Shown: positions 42,089 to 51,655 of the stretch, piece after piece | Layout: each line of letters opens with the position of its first letter | How positions within the stretch are numbered: position 1 is the stretch's first letter | Source of the DNA: Streptomyces sp. R28 | Lineage (GTDB): Bacteria; Actinomycetota; Actinomycetes; Streptomycetales; Streptomycetaceae | Assembly: GCF_041052385.1 (NCBI RefSeq) | Contig: NZ_CP163439.1 | Coordinates: forward strand, 8,235,001-8,299,000 | Reading direction: 5' to 3' | Length of the DNA stretch: 64,000 bases | Made by a program: the position numbers and the translations under genes | Notes under the pieces: model-generated | Databases searched by the model: none | Seen by the model: the letters and a program-made list of their open reading frames with translations, nothing else | What the model was told of the DNA's origin: nothing

Positions 42089-42193
42089 CTGCTGCTGGGG
42101 CAGGAGGATCGCCCACGCTGTGGTCGCCCGGGCAGCCGGTGTCTGTGAGTGGCTCCCGTATGCCGATGGTATCCGCGGACATGTTCAGGCCGT

Positions 42194-42795
42194 TCAGCAA
42201 GGCCAGAACCCTGCCATCCCGTCCCCGTCCATGCCCGCGGTACCACCGTCGCGTTGTGCGCGGAGCTCGAATTCGTCAGGCAGCAGGTCCGTGCCTTGTG
42301 AGAAGTCGGAGTCCGGGTGCGGCAGGCTGTCCTGCACCGGATGGGGGAGCAACTCGATGCCCTCGGCGCCGGGAGCCTGACCGGGCGCGTCGGCGAACTC
42401 GCCCGGAGCGACCGTGAACGCCGAGTCCCCTTCGCGAAGGATGCCTTCCAGCTGGCGGGCATATGAGAGGGCCTTTTGGCGGTGCTGCCAGTGTGCCCCC
42501 TGCAGTGCTTGCTGTACGCAGCCCAGGGTGGCGTCGATGACCTCCAGGCGCAGCATCGGGTTCATCCGGTCATCCAGATTGGCCGGCTCGTTGTACGGGT
42601 CGCGGCTCTTGAGGATCCTGGACGGCAGCTTCAGCCGCACCGCCACGGGCTGGCCATGTCGTAGTTGCGCAGAACCTCGTACAGCCAGTCACGGATGGGC
42701 ACGTCGATGCGGTCCGGCACACCCTCTGCCCACAGGGGCTCCGGCTCGGTCTTCCCCGCCAGACGGTCAGTCAGCCGTCTCCATGTGCTTGTCAC
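42194..42795 (-). pseudogene. Unidentified gene with frameshift
   Basis: On the minus strand 42795-42645 reads LTDRLAGKTEPEPLWAEGVP then IPIRD-like DVPIRDWLYEVLRNYDMA and hits a stop. The adjacent frame then continues VAVRLKLPSRILKSRDPYN, RMNPMLRLEVIDATLGCVQQ and helical HWQHRQKALSYARQLEGIL. The pieces join naturally with a one-base shift near 42645, so this is a single broken gene. I do not recognise the family. It might belong to a phage-defence type protein, but that is a guess. Confidence 0.4.
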
Positions 42796-42921
42796 AAGGT
42801 CGACTGCATGGGGGCCCTGATGAGATCACGACCGACTTGTTCACGGCCGAATGCATGGGAGCGATCACGTGCCACCCAGCATGGGTTCGTGGGCGGTGTG
42901 ACTACATGGCCCTGCCACGGG

Positions 42922-43725
42922 TCAGCGCAGGCGGGCCACGGTGACGACCGCGTGCCGGGTCGTGCCCGCCACGACCTCCACCACAGTGTCGCCCCCGGCG
43001 GGTGTGTAGGCGTCGCCGGCCTTCGTGAACGCGCGCCCGGGTTGGGGGACCAGGCGCGGGGCGACGACGGAGGAGAGCGCCGTGGTCAGTTGCTGGGACA
43101 GCGCTACGCGTCCGTCGGGCAGCCGCACGGCGAGTGCCTTCGGGTGCCGGGCTGTGCCGGTGAACCCGACCACGGCTGCGTCGACCGTGTCCGCGTGCCT
43201 GATCTTCACCCACACGCGACCCGCCTTGTAGGCACCCCGCAGCGGCTTCGCCACGATCCCCTCCACACCCGTTCCTTCGAGCGCCTCGTACCAGAGCAGC
43301 GCCTCGTCCAGGTCGGTGGTCGACCACACCGGCACGACGGGAGGACCGGCATCGGAGAGCACGTCCAAGAGGACCTGGCGGCGCTCCACGTACGGACGTG
43401 GGTGCAGGTCAGGTTTGCCTGCCGCAGGATGGGCCAGGATGTCGAACGCCACGTACGTCGCGGGGTGCCGGTCGGCGAGCTCCCGGGCTCGGCGCGGTCT
43501 GGAGAGCGCGCGGGACTGCGCTGCCTCGAAGCTGATCCGCGCGTTGCAGTCGGCGTCCGATTGGTACACCACTGCCTCGCCGTCCAGGATCACGCCGGGC
43601 GGCAGGTGCATGGCGGCCACGGCCAGATCCATCCAGAGCGCGGTGACGTCGCGGCCGGTCCGCGACTGCAGCCGGACACTGTCCTCGGTCCGCCACAGCA
43701 CGGTCCGGTGGCCATCGACCTTCGG
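42922..43725 (-). pseudogene. ATP-dependent DNA ligase, 5'-truncated at the catalytic lysine
   Basis: The frame encodes a LigC/LigD-type ligase: PKVDGHRTVLWRTEDSV (motif I KxDG), GVILDGEAVVYQSD (motif III region), YVAFDILAHPA, GVEGIVAKPLRGAY (motif IV) and RVWVKIRHADTVDA (motif V), with an OB-fold tail. A TAA codon (43726-43728) stands directly before the Pro-Lys of motif I, so the usual ~30 N-terminal residues are gone. The first usable start (GTG 43699-43701) would leave out the catalytic lysine. It is therefore inactive or needs an unusual start. Confidence 0.75.
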
Positions 43726-43837
43726 TTATGCGCTGTTGAGCTGTCCACGGACTATCGTCCAGCGTCATGTCGATCACCGGTTGGCGAGCGCATTTCACCC
43801 GTCGAGACCTGGCGTGGCCGCGCGAAAAGGCCCGTTC

Positions 43838-44530
43838 ATGTGGGAGTTCAGCTCCCTGTTCGCCGATCTCGGTGAGGGGTTGGACGATCTGGGGGTGCCC
43901 GAGGGGCAGCCGTTCCTGATCAGTCCGGCGGGCGTGTACGACGTGGCGCTGAACCGGTATTTCTCGGTGTGGCCGGCGTCTTCGCCGTGGAACACCCAGG
44001 CCGCCCATGCCCGGGACCTGCGCACGTACTTCGACTTCCTGTGGTTCGCGCGAGGCAGGCGGGACTGGCGTGATGCGTCCATGGACGACCGGGCGGCGTT
44101 CGAGTGGTGGCGGCGTCGTGATGAGCGTGGACCTCGTTTGGAGGACACGAGTTGGGACCGGGAGGTGTCCACGGTCAACCTGTTTGTGGGCGATCGAGCA
44201 GGACCTCGTCAGGGCCAATCCCATCCGTCAGCGCGCGGCTTCGGTGTGGTCGCCGTGGCGGGGCGGGGCTGGCGGCACGATGGTGTGGCAAGTGCCAGCC
44301 GAGACGTCGCACGGGGCCACGACGCGAGGTGAAGTGGCTGCCACCGAAGTCGTATCGGCTTTGGCGCAATGTCGGGCTGTGCGGCTTCGACTCGAAGGAG
44401 ATGCCAAGGCGCGGGTTCCCGGTGAGCGTGCGGGACCTGCGCGAAGTCGAGCCGGTGGGGCTTGCGGTCCGCGCGCAGCCATGCCGGCGGAAAGGACGCT
44501 GGGCGTGGCGCGCAGCCGACTACCGATGAT
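43838..44530 (+). pseudogene. Tyrosine recombinase of transposon type, multiply frameshifted
   Basis: From ATG 43838: LFADLGEGLDDLGVPEGQPF, LNRYFSVWPASSPWNTQAAH, ARDLRTYFDFLWFARGRRDW. The frame then changes near 44180 (WAIEQDLVRANPIRQRAA) and again near 44320 (REVKWLPPKSYRLWRNVGL). These are the SAM-like DNA-binding part and central region of a large actinobacterial integrase. The catalytic domain is lost. At least two frame changes make it a relic. Confidence 0.65.
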
Positions 44531-44739
44531 CAAGGAATCACCGGCTGGACAGCGGACGAGATCCAGACCGGCGTTGCGCTGATGACCGAGCTCGGGCAGC
44601 TCGGCGAGGGCGGTCGGGCCCTGTACGACCCTCGTCTCGGCGAGCGGAGCCTCTGGGACTGGTCCGGCGACTCTCCCTGCCGCCCCCGGGCCGACTCGCC
44701 CAGCAGACCGGCCCGGGGCACGCTGGAAGGAGCGGCGTC

Positions 44740-44990
44740 GCCCACGTCGTCAAGGCCGGCAGCGAGGACGTCGAGTGGCTCTACCCGGACCCCACGATCG
44801 AGCGGATCGCCGCCCAGTGGCTGGAACTCAGGCGCTCTTCGTCGTGGTCACCGACGGCGCGGCCGGCGCCCACGTCTTCCACGCCCGTGCGGCACGTATC
44901 AGCCGTCCCGGCCTGCCGGAAGGTCGCAGTGGTGGACACCGTGGGAGCGGGCACGGCAGCCGGGCGATGGCGCACCCCGCCTCGATCACG
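44740..44990 (+). pseudogene. PfkB-type sugar kinase relic
   Basis: Pieces of a ribokinase-family enzyme in changing frames: VVKAGSEDVEWLYPD, then FVVVTDGAAGAHVFHARAAR, then VAVVDTVGAGTAAG, the last being the DTxGAGD box with its catalytic Asp changed to Thr. The parts are in the right order but broken by frame changes. No function is likely. Confidence 0.55.
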
Positions 44991-45237
44991 AAGGATGCGC
45001 CTACCTCAGCCAGCCGCTCCGGCGGCCGGGGTCCGGCCTGCCGGATTCTCGCGCAGCTGGTCAAGCCGGCGGAATCGGCGACGATCCGTTGGCCGGACTG
45101 TCTTCCGTTTCGACCACGGGGGCGTAGAGGACTCCATGGCCTGGGAAGGTGTGCGTGTCGCATTCCGGGGATGCGGTGAGCCTGCGGCCCGTCATCACGG
45201 ACCAGGCGTCAGCGACTGCACCGAAGCCCTGCAGGCG

Positions 45238-46077
45238 TTACTCGTCGAGGAACTGAAGGGCGTGCTTCAGGAACCGCTCGGGGTACTGGAACTGCGCTCC
45301 ATGCCCGGCATCGGGGTAGATCAGCAGTTGAGCGTTGGGGATGTTCTGGGCGAGGTGCCAGGAGTTGATCGAGGCGATCATCACGTCGTTCTCGCCGTTG
45401 AGGACCAGCGTCGGCTGGGTGATCGCATTCAGGTGGGTGTAGGGATTCTCGCCCGGCAGCGGTTCCGCATAGGCGATCACCGCTTCGACCTGCGCCTGCG
45501 CGACTGCGGGCGAGGCCGGCGTGTCCTGGTCGGCCCGCTGGTGACGCCGCTCCCAGAAGGCCCGGCCGGCTTCGATCGCGGCTTCCGAGCGGCCGAAGAA
45601 CAGGAAGAGGAAGTTCTCCAGGACGTGGACCGGATTCAGCGCGTGGTCAGGCACCTGGGGGTCACTCGTCGGGTCCCCGCCTCGGAGGCCGGTGCCGAGC
45701 AGGAGGAGCTTGCGCACCAGCTGAGGGTGGCGCAGCGTGACCTCCTGTACCTGGAAACCGCCGATCGAGAAGCCGAGCAGATCGACCTGCTCCAGCCCCA
45801 GCGCCCGGATGACCGCGGCGATGTCGTCGGCCATGTCCTCGATCCGGTTACGCGGCGTGCCGGATGACGAGGCGATGCCGCGCCCGTTGAACAGGATGAC
45901 CTCGCGGCCTTCGGCCAGGCCGTCGGTGAGCAGGGGGTCCCAGTGGTCCATCCCTCCGCGGAAGTGCTGGACCAGGAAGATCGGGACGCCGGAGGGCTTG
46001 CCCCAGCGTCGGTAGGCGAATCGGTCGCCGTCGACCTCGATGTACTGAGTCGGTGCAGTCAGGTGTGTGTCACTCAT
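45238..46077 (-). CDS. Alpha/beta hydrolase
   Basis: A 279-residue alpha/beta hydrolase. The nucleophile elbow is LLGFSIGGFQVQE (Ser), the acid is in LVLNGENDVMIAS (Asp) and the His is in YPDAGHGAQFQYP. DHWDPLLTDGLAEGREVILF and NGRGIASSSG are typical of esterase/haloperoxidase-like members. It is divergent from a TetR gene across two perfect palindromes, which makes it the probable target of that regulator. The start at 46077 follows AGAAAGGG. The substrate is unknown. A paralogue lies at 52495-53361. Confidence 0.85.
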   Translation of the reverse strand: MSDTHLTAPTQYIEVDGDRFAYRRWGKPSGVPIFLVQHFRGGMDHWDPLLTDGLAEGREVILFNGRGIASSSGTPRNRIEDMADDIAAVIRALGLEQVDLLGFSIGGFQVQEVTLRHPQLVRKLLLLGTGLRGGDPTSDPQVPDHALNPVHVLENFLFLFFGRSEAAIEAGRAFWERRHQRADQDTPASPAVAQAQVEAVIAYAEPLPGENPYTHLNAITQPTLVLNGENDVMIASINSWHLAQNIPNAQLLIYPDAGHGAQFQYPERFLKHALQFLDE

Positions 46078-46110
46078 GGCCTGGCCCTTTCTGTGGCGGG
46101 TGAGCAATAC

Positions 46111-46160
46111 GATGACGATCGTCATCTAAAAAGTCAAGCACTTTGATGTCGATCGACATC
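46111..46160. promoter_or_regulatory. Two perfect 16-bp TetR-type operators
   Basis: GATGACGATCGTCATC (46111-46126) and GATGTCGATCGACATC (46145-46160) are both perfect palindromes sharing GATG-CGATCG-CATC, with centres 34 bp apart. They fill the gap between the divergent hydrolase and TetR genes, the classic position for auto- and cross-repression. Confidence 0.8.
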
Positions 46161-46208
46161 TATGTATGCTGGACCGTCGAGCGTCGACCGAGGAAGGGAC
46201 GGCTGGAC

Positions 46209-46817
46209 ATGCGGGTCACCAAGGCACAGGCAGAGCAGAACCGTGCCCACATCGTCGCGACAGCCGCCAGGCTGTTCCGTGAGCGCGGCTATGACGGTGT
46301 CGGCGTGGCAGAACTGATGGCAGCCGCCGGGTTCACCCATGGCGGGTTCTACAAGCACTTTCGCTCCAAGGCCGACCTGATGGCCGAAGCGTCCGCAAGC
46401 GGGCTCTCGCAGACCGTGGCACGGACAGAAGGTGTGGACCCCGCCGAGTTCGTCGAGCGCTACGTCTCGCGGGAGCATCGCGACGGGCGCGGCGACGGCT
46501 GCACCATCGCGGCCCTCGGCGGCGACGCCGCACGTCAGCCGGCGGACATCAAAACAGAGTTCGCAGCCGGGATCGAGAACCTACTGACGGCCCTTCAGTC
46601 CCAAAGCGATACGCCGGGGGATGCGGACCAGCGCGCGGCCCGCATGATGGTGATCGACATGCTCGCCCATTCGGTCGGAGCGGTCATGTTGTCGCGGGCA
46701 TGCCCGGACGGTTCTCCGCTGGCGGACGAAATCCTCGATGTATGCCGCAAGGAAATTCTCGCGTCACTGGCGCAGGGCAACAGCGACCAGCCGGCGGCAA
46801 GGAGTCCAGAAACCTGA
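46209..46817 (+). CDS. TetR family regulator
   Basis: A 202-residue TetR-family repressor. The helix-turn-helix is QNRAHIVATAARLFRERGYD with VGVAELMAAAGFTHGGFYKH, and the C-terminal ligand domain includes EFVERYVSREHRDGRGDGCT. ATG 46209 follows GGAAGGGACG. The divergent alpha/beta hydrolase is its likely target, through the palindromes at 46111-46160. The C-terminal domain resembles that of the broken TetR gene at 48110-48472. Confidence 0.87.
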   Translation: MRVTKAQAEQNRAHIVATAARLFRERGYDGVGVAELMAAAGFTHGGFYKHFRSKADLMAEASASGLSQTVARTEGVDPAEFVERYVSREHRDGRGDGCTIAALGGDAARQPADIKTEFAAGIENLLTALQSQSDTPGDADQRAARMMVIDMLAHSVGAVMLSRACPDGSPLADEILDVCRKEILASLAQGNSDQPAARSPET

Positions 46818-46889
46818 CCGCAGCCGACCGACGCAAGCCCAGCTCAGTACCATGAGCAGCACGAGGCCGGCTCCCAGTCGCCTCAGTAC

Positions 46890-47162
46890 GAACACCGGCA
46901 GGACCACCCCGCCGCCCTTTCGGGCGACCTTCTTCAACGCGCGGTCCAGGCGCGGGGCGCGGGTGGCCAGCAGGCCCACGACCTCGCGCACCCGCCGGCT
47001 CACGGTGGTGCGGTGCACCCCGTTCCCGCCGGCCAGATCGCCGGGCCGCTGGTCACAGCGCAGCACCGCCAGCATGATGCCGGCGATCTTCCCGGCGGGC
47101 AGCGCCCGCCACCGCGAGGCGATCTTCTTCAGGCGGCCGCGTATCAGGCCGGCGAGAATAGT
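46890..47162 (-). pseudogene. IS5-type transposase N-terminal remnant
   Basis: On the minus strand: GRLKKIASRWRALPAGKIAG, IMLAVLRCDQRPGDLAGGNG, VHRTTVSRRVREVVGLLATR, APRLDRALKKVARKGGGVV. This is the helix-turn-helix part of an IS5/DDE_4-family transposase common in Streptomyces. The DDE catalytic domain is absent; downstream sequence turns to filler. Confidence 0.65.
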
Positions 47163-47349
47163 TCAAGGTCGCGCTCGACAGCGGCAGGCGGGCGGTGTGG
47201 ACAAGGCCGTCAGAGCCCTCGGTGAGACCGTTGTTTTTCTTCACACCAAACTCAACTGCCGTCGGAGGCCCGCCCGTTACGGCCTGCCCGCGCAGTGCAG
47301 GACCGCCCGCCCGGCCACCTTCACCGGTACCGGAGCGACAGAATCGGCC

Positions 47350-47514
47350 GCCTCGGCGTCGGCGTTGGGCCTGCTCGGCCAGGCAGTTCAACACCCGCTC
47401 GGCGATGGCCAGTTTGTCCCGCTTGACCTCGACCTCCTGAAGCTGCTTGGTCAACTGCTCGGCGAGGGCGTCCAGTTCGCTCCGGCGGGCGGTGATCCAC
47501 TGCCGCTCCTGCAT
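47350..47514 (-). pseudogene. Coiled-coil protein remnant found beside IS elements
   Basis: ATG 47514 begins MQERQWITARRSELDALAEQ, then LTKQLQEVEVKRDKLAIAER and VLNCLAEQAQRR: a heptad-rich start seen in a Streptomyces accessory protein family of unknown role. The rest of the frame is not conserved-looking. It is an N-terminal fragment. Confidence 0.45.
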
Positions 47515-47540
47515 CCCCGCACCCTCCCGCGTTCTCAAGG

Positions 47541-48109
47541 CGTGCCGACCTGCTGACGGATCGTAGGCGGGGGTCGGAGGCAGGCGCAGCCGAACCCGGC
47601 ATCCCGCCAGAACCGGACCGGCCCGATGATCTACGCCATGGTCATCGGCCGCCGACCGGCGCGATTACCCCACTCGTCACTCACACCAGAGCCGCGACCT
47701 GCGACTTCACGATGCACACCACTCAGTGGGTGGAGTGGCGCGGCGGCCACGCCCACGAGTTCCACGCCGCATGACGTCCGGGCGGCGGCAGCGGCCGGGC
47801 AGGGTGGTCCTGCCTGGCCGCGCTGGCTACTCCCAGGGCCGTGGCAGCGCGTTCCACAGGGCTCGGAGCCAGTCGGGCGGGTGATGGCGCGTGCTGTGGT
47901 CCAGGCGGTGGCGGCTCGGGGGTGTTGTAGCAGGCGCTGGTGGGTGTGGTGCGCGGCGGCGAGTTCGGACACGCCTTGGGTGTGGACGGCGGAGGTGAGT
48001 CGCAGGTCGGGAGTGGCTTGTTGGTGGCGCGGACACATCAGCCGGTGCAGTGACGGGTGGAGCCACGCGGAGTCGGTGGCGCCGTTTCGGGGACCTTGAC
48101 CTACTTCTG
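47541..48109. other. Gap with decayed sequence
   Basis: About 570 bp. A minus-strand frame ending PPDWLRALWNALPRPWE (stop near 47827) looks like the tail of a former gene, but the remainder is basic low-complexity filler. No other gene is evident. Confidence 0.35.
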
Positions 48110-48472
48110 GCGTCGTTCGACACGGCGCACGGCGATCACGCCACCGCGCGCGGCGCCCTCGTCGACTTCTACCTGTCGGCCGAGCACCGTGACCAGCCCG
48201 GCACCGGTTGCCCCACCGCCGGATTCGCAGGGGACATGGCTCGCGAGCCCACAGCCGGGGAGATACGCGAAACGTACGCGGCCGGAGTCCAGGAATTCGC
48301 CGCGTGGATGTCCACCGACGCCAACGACGGCCTCCCCACGGTGGCCACCCTGGTCGGCGCGATCCTGCTAGCCCGCGCCACGGCGGGCACAGAACTGTCG
48401 GAGGAGATCCTGGAATCGACCCACAAAGCCCTGACCGCACCACAGGGGCCTCGACCCGGAATCCTGGGGTAA
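48110..48472 (+). pseudogene. TetR regulator lacking its DNA-binding domain
   Basis: FDTAHGDHATARGALVDFYL, SAEHRDQPGTGCPTAGFAGD and ETYAAGVQEFAAWMST form the C-terminal ligand-binding domain of a TetR protein similar to 46209-46817 (compare SREHRDGRGDGCTIAALGGD). No helix-turn-helix precedes it; upstream sequence is unrelated. It is a truncated copy. Confidence 0.65.
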
Positions 48473-48688
48473 GGGGCTGTGCGACGGGGACTCGACGCCA
48501 CGTAGGCAGGCAATCTCCGAAATCCCAGCAGCACGCGGTGGCGTTAGCCCTCCGGCCGCCCGCCCCACCCCTCCGGCCATGTCGGAATGGGCAGTAACGG
48601 CCGGATGACCAGCCATTTAGGGATTCGGGTCATGACGCAGCCGAGGACCACCCGGATGGTCGCCTGGGCCTGAGGCTGGGGCCGTGCT

Positions 48689-49291
48689 TCAGCGAGGCAG
48701 CAGGACGTCGACCTGCCTGCGGATGTCCTGCATGATCTCCTCGACGCTCAAGGCGATGTTCACGCTCGCCGCCATGCTGAGGAACATCACGGCGGACACG
48801 ATGTGTGCCAGTGTCGCGGCGTCGCCCTCTGTGACCCGCTGGTCTCGGCGCAGCACGGCGGCGATGGCCTCCTCGGTCTGCGCGACGATGGCAAGTGCTT
48901 CGCCGTGCCGGGGCTCCTCGGGGTCGCCGAAGGCCATCTCTCGCAGGTAGGTGCGTCCGTTGTCGATCTGGGTGCGGTTGCACTCGACGATCGGCCGGAC
49001 GATCGCCAGCACCGCGTCCAGCACGCCTGGGATGGCCTCGGCGTCCGCCCGGCCCTGCTCAAGTGCTTCGGCGTACTTGGCGTTCTGGACAAGGAGGAGG
49101 AGTTCGCCCTTGGTCTTGGCATAAAGGAACAGGGTCCCGGTGCCGATGTCGGCCTGGTCGGCGATCTGCTGGGTCGTGACCTCATCGACGCCGTGTTCGG
49201 CGAACAGTTCACTGGCGGCAGCGACGATGCGGTCGAGCTTTTCCTGCTTGTTCCGCTCGCGCCGTCCGACCGACTGGGAGGCGACAGACAT
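48689..49291 (-). CDS. TetR family regulator
   Basis: A 200-residue TetR repressor with HTH IVAAASELFAEHGVDEVTTQ, QIADQADIGTGTLFLYAKTK and a C-terminal domain (VLAIVRPIVECNRTQIDNGR). The start has GGAGG upstream. It is divergent from an SDR gene and flanked by the inverted repeat at 49319-49344. It is clearly paralogous to the regulator at 54572-55195 (shared VTTQQIA, GTL-LYA-TK-ELL and NGRTYL). Confidence 0.88.
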   Translation of the reverse strand: MSVASQSVGRRERNKQEKLDRIVAAASELFAEHGVDEVTTQQIADQADIGTGTLFLYAKTKGELLLLVQNAKYAEALEQGRADAEAIPGVLDAVLAIVRPIVECNRTQIDNGRTYLREMAFGDPEEPRHGEALAIVAQTEEAIAAVLRRDQRVTEGDAATLAHIVSAVMFLSMAASVNIALSVEEIMQDIRRQVDVLLPR

Positions 49292-49318
49292 GGGCGGTGT
49301 CCTCCAGGGATAGATTCT

Positions 49319-49344
49319 GACTGCAATCAGTTATGATTGCAGTC
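49319..49344. promoter_or_regulatory. TetR operator, 11-bp perfect inverted repeat
   Basis: Arms GACTGCAATCA and TGATTGCAGTC flank a 4-bp spacer (GTTA). The site lies 27 bp upstream of the TetR start and ~115 bp upstream of the SDR start. The 11-4-11 geometry recurs in weaker form at 54522-54547 in front of the paralogous regulator. Confidence 0.8.
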
Positions 49345-49458
49345 GCTATCGCGTGGGCTCGAATGTGGCTCCGCTCATTCTCCCACGGCCGGGCGAGGAG
49401 TCATTGCTCCATCTGTGCACCGCCACGCACCTCACATCCCCTTGGCAAGAAGGAACCA

Positions 49459-50172
49459 ATGCCCTCTCTCGATGGAGCAGTCGTCCTCGTCACCGGCGCC
49501 AATGGCGGTCTCGGCACCCACTTCGTCCACGACGCCCTGGCACGCGGCGCCGCCAAGGTCTACGCCACCGCCCGTTCCCCCCGCGCCTGGGACGATGAAC
49601 GCATCGTCCCCCTGACCCTGGACGTCACCGACCGCGCGTCGATCGCCGCGGCCGTCGCCGCCGCGGCGGATGTCACTGTGCTCGTCAACAACGCGGGCGC
49701 CATCCCGCCGAGCGCGAGCCTGCTGGACGTCACCGAGGCGGACATCCGGGCGAACATGGAGACGAACTTCTTCGGGCCGGTCTTCCTCGCCCGCGCCTTC
49801 GCACCGGTCCTCGCCGCCAAGAAGGGGTCCATCCTCATCGACGTGCACTCCGTTGCCAGCTGGTATGCCTTCGGCGGCGCCTACAGCGCGTCCAAGGCCG
49901 CACTGTGGTCGGCCACCAACTCGCTGCGCATCGAGTTCGCACCCATGGGCGTCCACGTGACGGGTGTGCACATGGGCTACGTCGACACCGGTATGGCCGC
50001 GCACGCTGACGGACCCAAGATGCTGCCGACGCAGCTGGTGAGGACGGTCTACGACGCCGTCGAGGCCGGAGAATACGAGGTCCTGGCCGACGAGTTGACC
50101 AAGGGGGTCAAGGCGGCTCTGAGCGGCCCGGTCGAGGCGCTTTACCCGGACCTGCACAGCACGGACGCCTGA
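49459..50172 (+). CDS. SDR family oxidoreductase
   Basis: A 237-residue short-chain dehydrogenase with LVTGANGGLGTHF (cofactor glycines), DVTVLVNNAGAIP (NNAG), a catalytic Ser in VHSVASWYAFG and YSASKAA (YxxxK). ATG 49459 follows AAGAAGGA. It is divergent from a TetR gene and is the probable regulated target. A DVTD motif after strand 3 is typical of NAD(P)(H) SDRs. Substrate unknown. Confidence 0.86.
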   Translation: MPSLDGAVVLVTGANGGLGTHFVHDALARGAAKVYATARSPRAWDDERIVPLTLDVTDRASIAAAVAAAADVTVLVNNAGAIPPSASLLDVTEADIRANMETNFFGPVFLARAFAPVLAAKKGSILIDVHSVASWYAFGGAYSASKAALWSATNSLRIEFAPMGVHVTGVHMGYVDTGMAAHADGPKMLPTQLVRTVYDAVEAGEYEVLADELTKGVKAALSGPVEALYPDLHSTDA

Positions 50173-50703
50173 GTTTGTTCTTCGGTCCCGACGTGATCTC
50201 TTCACGCCGGGCCCTCGTGATCCATGGCGTTCTTGGCCGGCCGGTGTCGAGAAGGGGTGCACCGTCGCGGCCGTCGAGCGGTGGATGACATCGGCGGTCG
50301 ATCCGGCAGCAGCCCGATCAGCAGCGGGGCACCACCGTGGTGACAGACCATCGCGGCTGTCGGGCCACGGGCTCAGGCGGTGCCAGGCACCGCGAGGTCG
50401 GCCCGGGCTGTGTCGGTGAAGCTCGGTCAGGCCATGCTCGGCGCGCACTCGTCCGCGCATCATCCGGTGTAGTTCGTCCAGCGACCGCCGAGGCACTTCC
50501 CCCGCCGCCACTCGCAGCGGTGTCGGCGGGTACAGGCTGCGCCACTGGTGAGTCCTGGCCAATCGGCCTGTGCCGCGACGCGGGCGCCGACGCGTTCGCA
50601 TTCGCCCGCGACGTTGGTGCCGTCGACCACGGTGCCGAAGACGTCGGAAAAAAAGAGGACGGACGCGGCATCGGCTGCGTCCGTGCTCGTTTTCTGATGG
50701 GTG
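50173..50703. other. Gap without recognisable gene
   Basis: About 530 bp between the SDR gene and the end of the enoyl-CoA hydratase gene. Frames on both strands are open for long stretches, as expected at this GC content, but none reads as a known protein. It may hold decayed mobile-element sequence. Confidence 0.35.
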
Positions 50704-51537
50704 TCAGCGTTGCTGGTTGGCGATGCCGATGTAGTGCCCGAGACGGTACTCGAAGTCGATGCCGGCCTGTTCGACGACGGCCTGCGTGCCTGCGGCCCGG
50801 GTGAGGAACCCGGGGAGGGTGAGGGAGTGGGTGAACTCGCCGTACGCGGCGACCAGGTCCGCGTCCGGGGGCAGGGATGCCCGGTTGATCTGGGCTTTGG
50901 CCGAGGCGAGTGAGGTGCGGTCGAAGGAGGCGAGCCGGGCGGCGACGGTGCCGACGAAGGCGTCGAGTTCGCTGTCGGGGAGGGCGCGGGTGACCCAGCC
51001 CCAACGCTCGGCGGTGTCGGCGTCGTAGTCGTCGCTCGTGAGGATGGCTTCCAGGGCGCGGTCGCGTCCGATGGCCCGGGGCAGGCGTTCGCTGCCACCA
51101 CCGCCGGGCAGCAGTCCGCTGCCGACCTCGGGCTGTCCGAAGATCGCCTTCTCACGACTGGCGTAGCGCAGATCGAGGGCGAGGGCGAGCTCGTTCCCGC
51201 CGCCGCGGGTGCGTCCACGGATGGCCGCGATCGTGATGTACGGCGCTCTGGAGAGTTCCAGGACCAGATTCGTCCACGCCGGCACCGCGTCCGGGTCCTC
51301 GGGGGCGGGGAAGTCGGCGGCGGCGGCCAGGTCGAAGTGGTTGTAGAAGAAGTCGGGGGTGGCGCTGTCGAACACCACGACCTGGATGTCCGGGTCCGTG
51401 GCCAGTTCGGTGACGATCTCGATGAGGCGCAGGACCGTCTCGCCGACGATGAGGTTGACGGGTGGGTTGGCGAAGGTGATCTTCGCGATCTGCGGTGAGG
51501 TGCGTTCGTAGTGGATGGTGCTCTGCTGCTCGCTCAT
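50704..51537 (-). CDS. Enoyl-CoA hydratase/isomerase family protein
   Basis: A 277-residue crotonase-fold protein: IAKITFANPPVNLIVGETVL at the start, FFYNHFDLAAA in the first oxyanion-hole region, and IRGRTRGGGNELALALDLRY in the second (GGGNEL). The usual catalytic Glu positions are near GQPEVGSGLLPGGGGSERLP. It is the last gene of a minus-strand run (oxidoreductase, hydrolase, EthD-like, hydratase) facing a TetR gene. It may act on a CoA ester or a related beta-dicarbonyl. Confidence 0.82.
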   Translation of the reverse strand: MSEQQSTIHYERTSPQIAKITFANPPVNLIVGETVLRLIEIVTELATDPDIQVVVFDSATPDFFYNHFDLAAAADFPAPEDPDAVPAWTNLVLELSRAPYITIAAIRGRTRGGGNELALALDLRYASREKAIFGQPEVGSGLLPGGGGSERLPRAIGRDRALEAILTSDDYDADTAERWGWVTRALPDSELDAFVGTVAARLASFDRTSLASAKAQINRASLPPDADLVAAYGEFTHSLTLPGFLTRAAGTQAVVEQAGIDFEYRLGHYIGIANQQR

Positions 51538-51655
51538 GGCTGGCTCCGGATGCGTGGTGGGTAACAGATGGCGACGGGGGCGTGAGGAGGGCCAGGAAGC
51601 CGGGGCGGATGGATTGCTGAGCAGATCCGGCGGTCCCGCTTCCCGTCTGCGCTGC

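Noticed and set aside
50318..51004. Minus-strand frame overlapping the enoyl-CoA hydratase region as a separate gene
   Set aside because: It lies in another frame of a well-supported gene and is Arg/Pro-rich without motifs.
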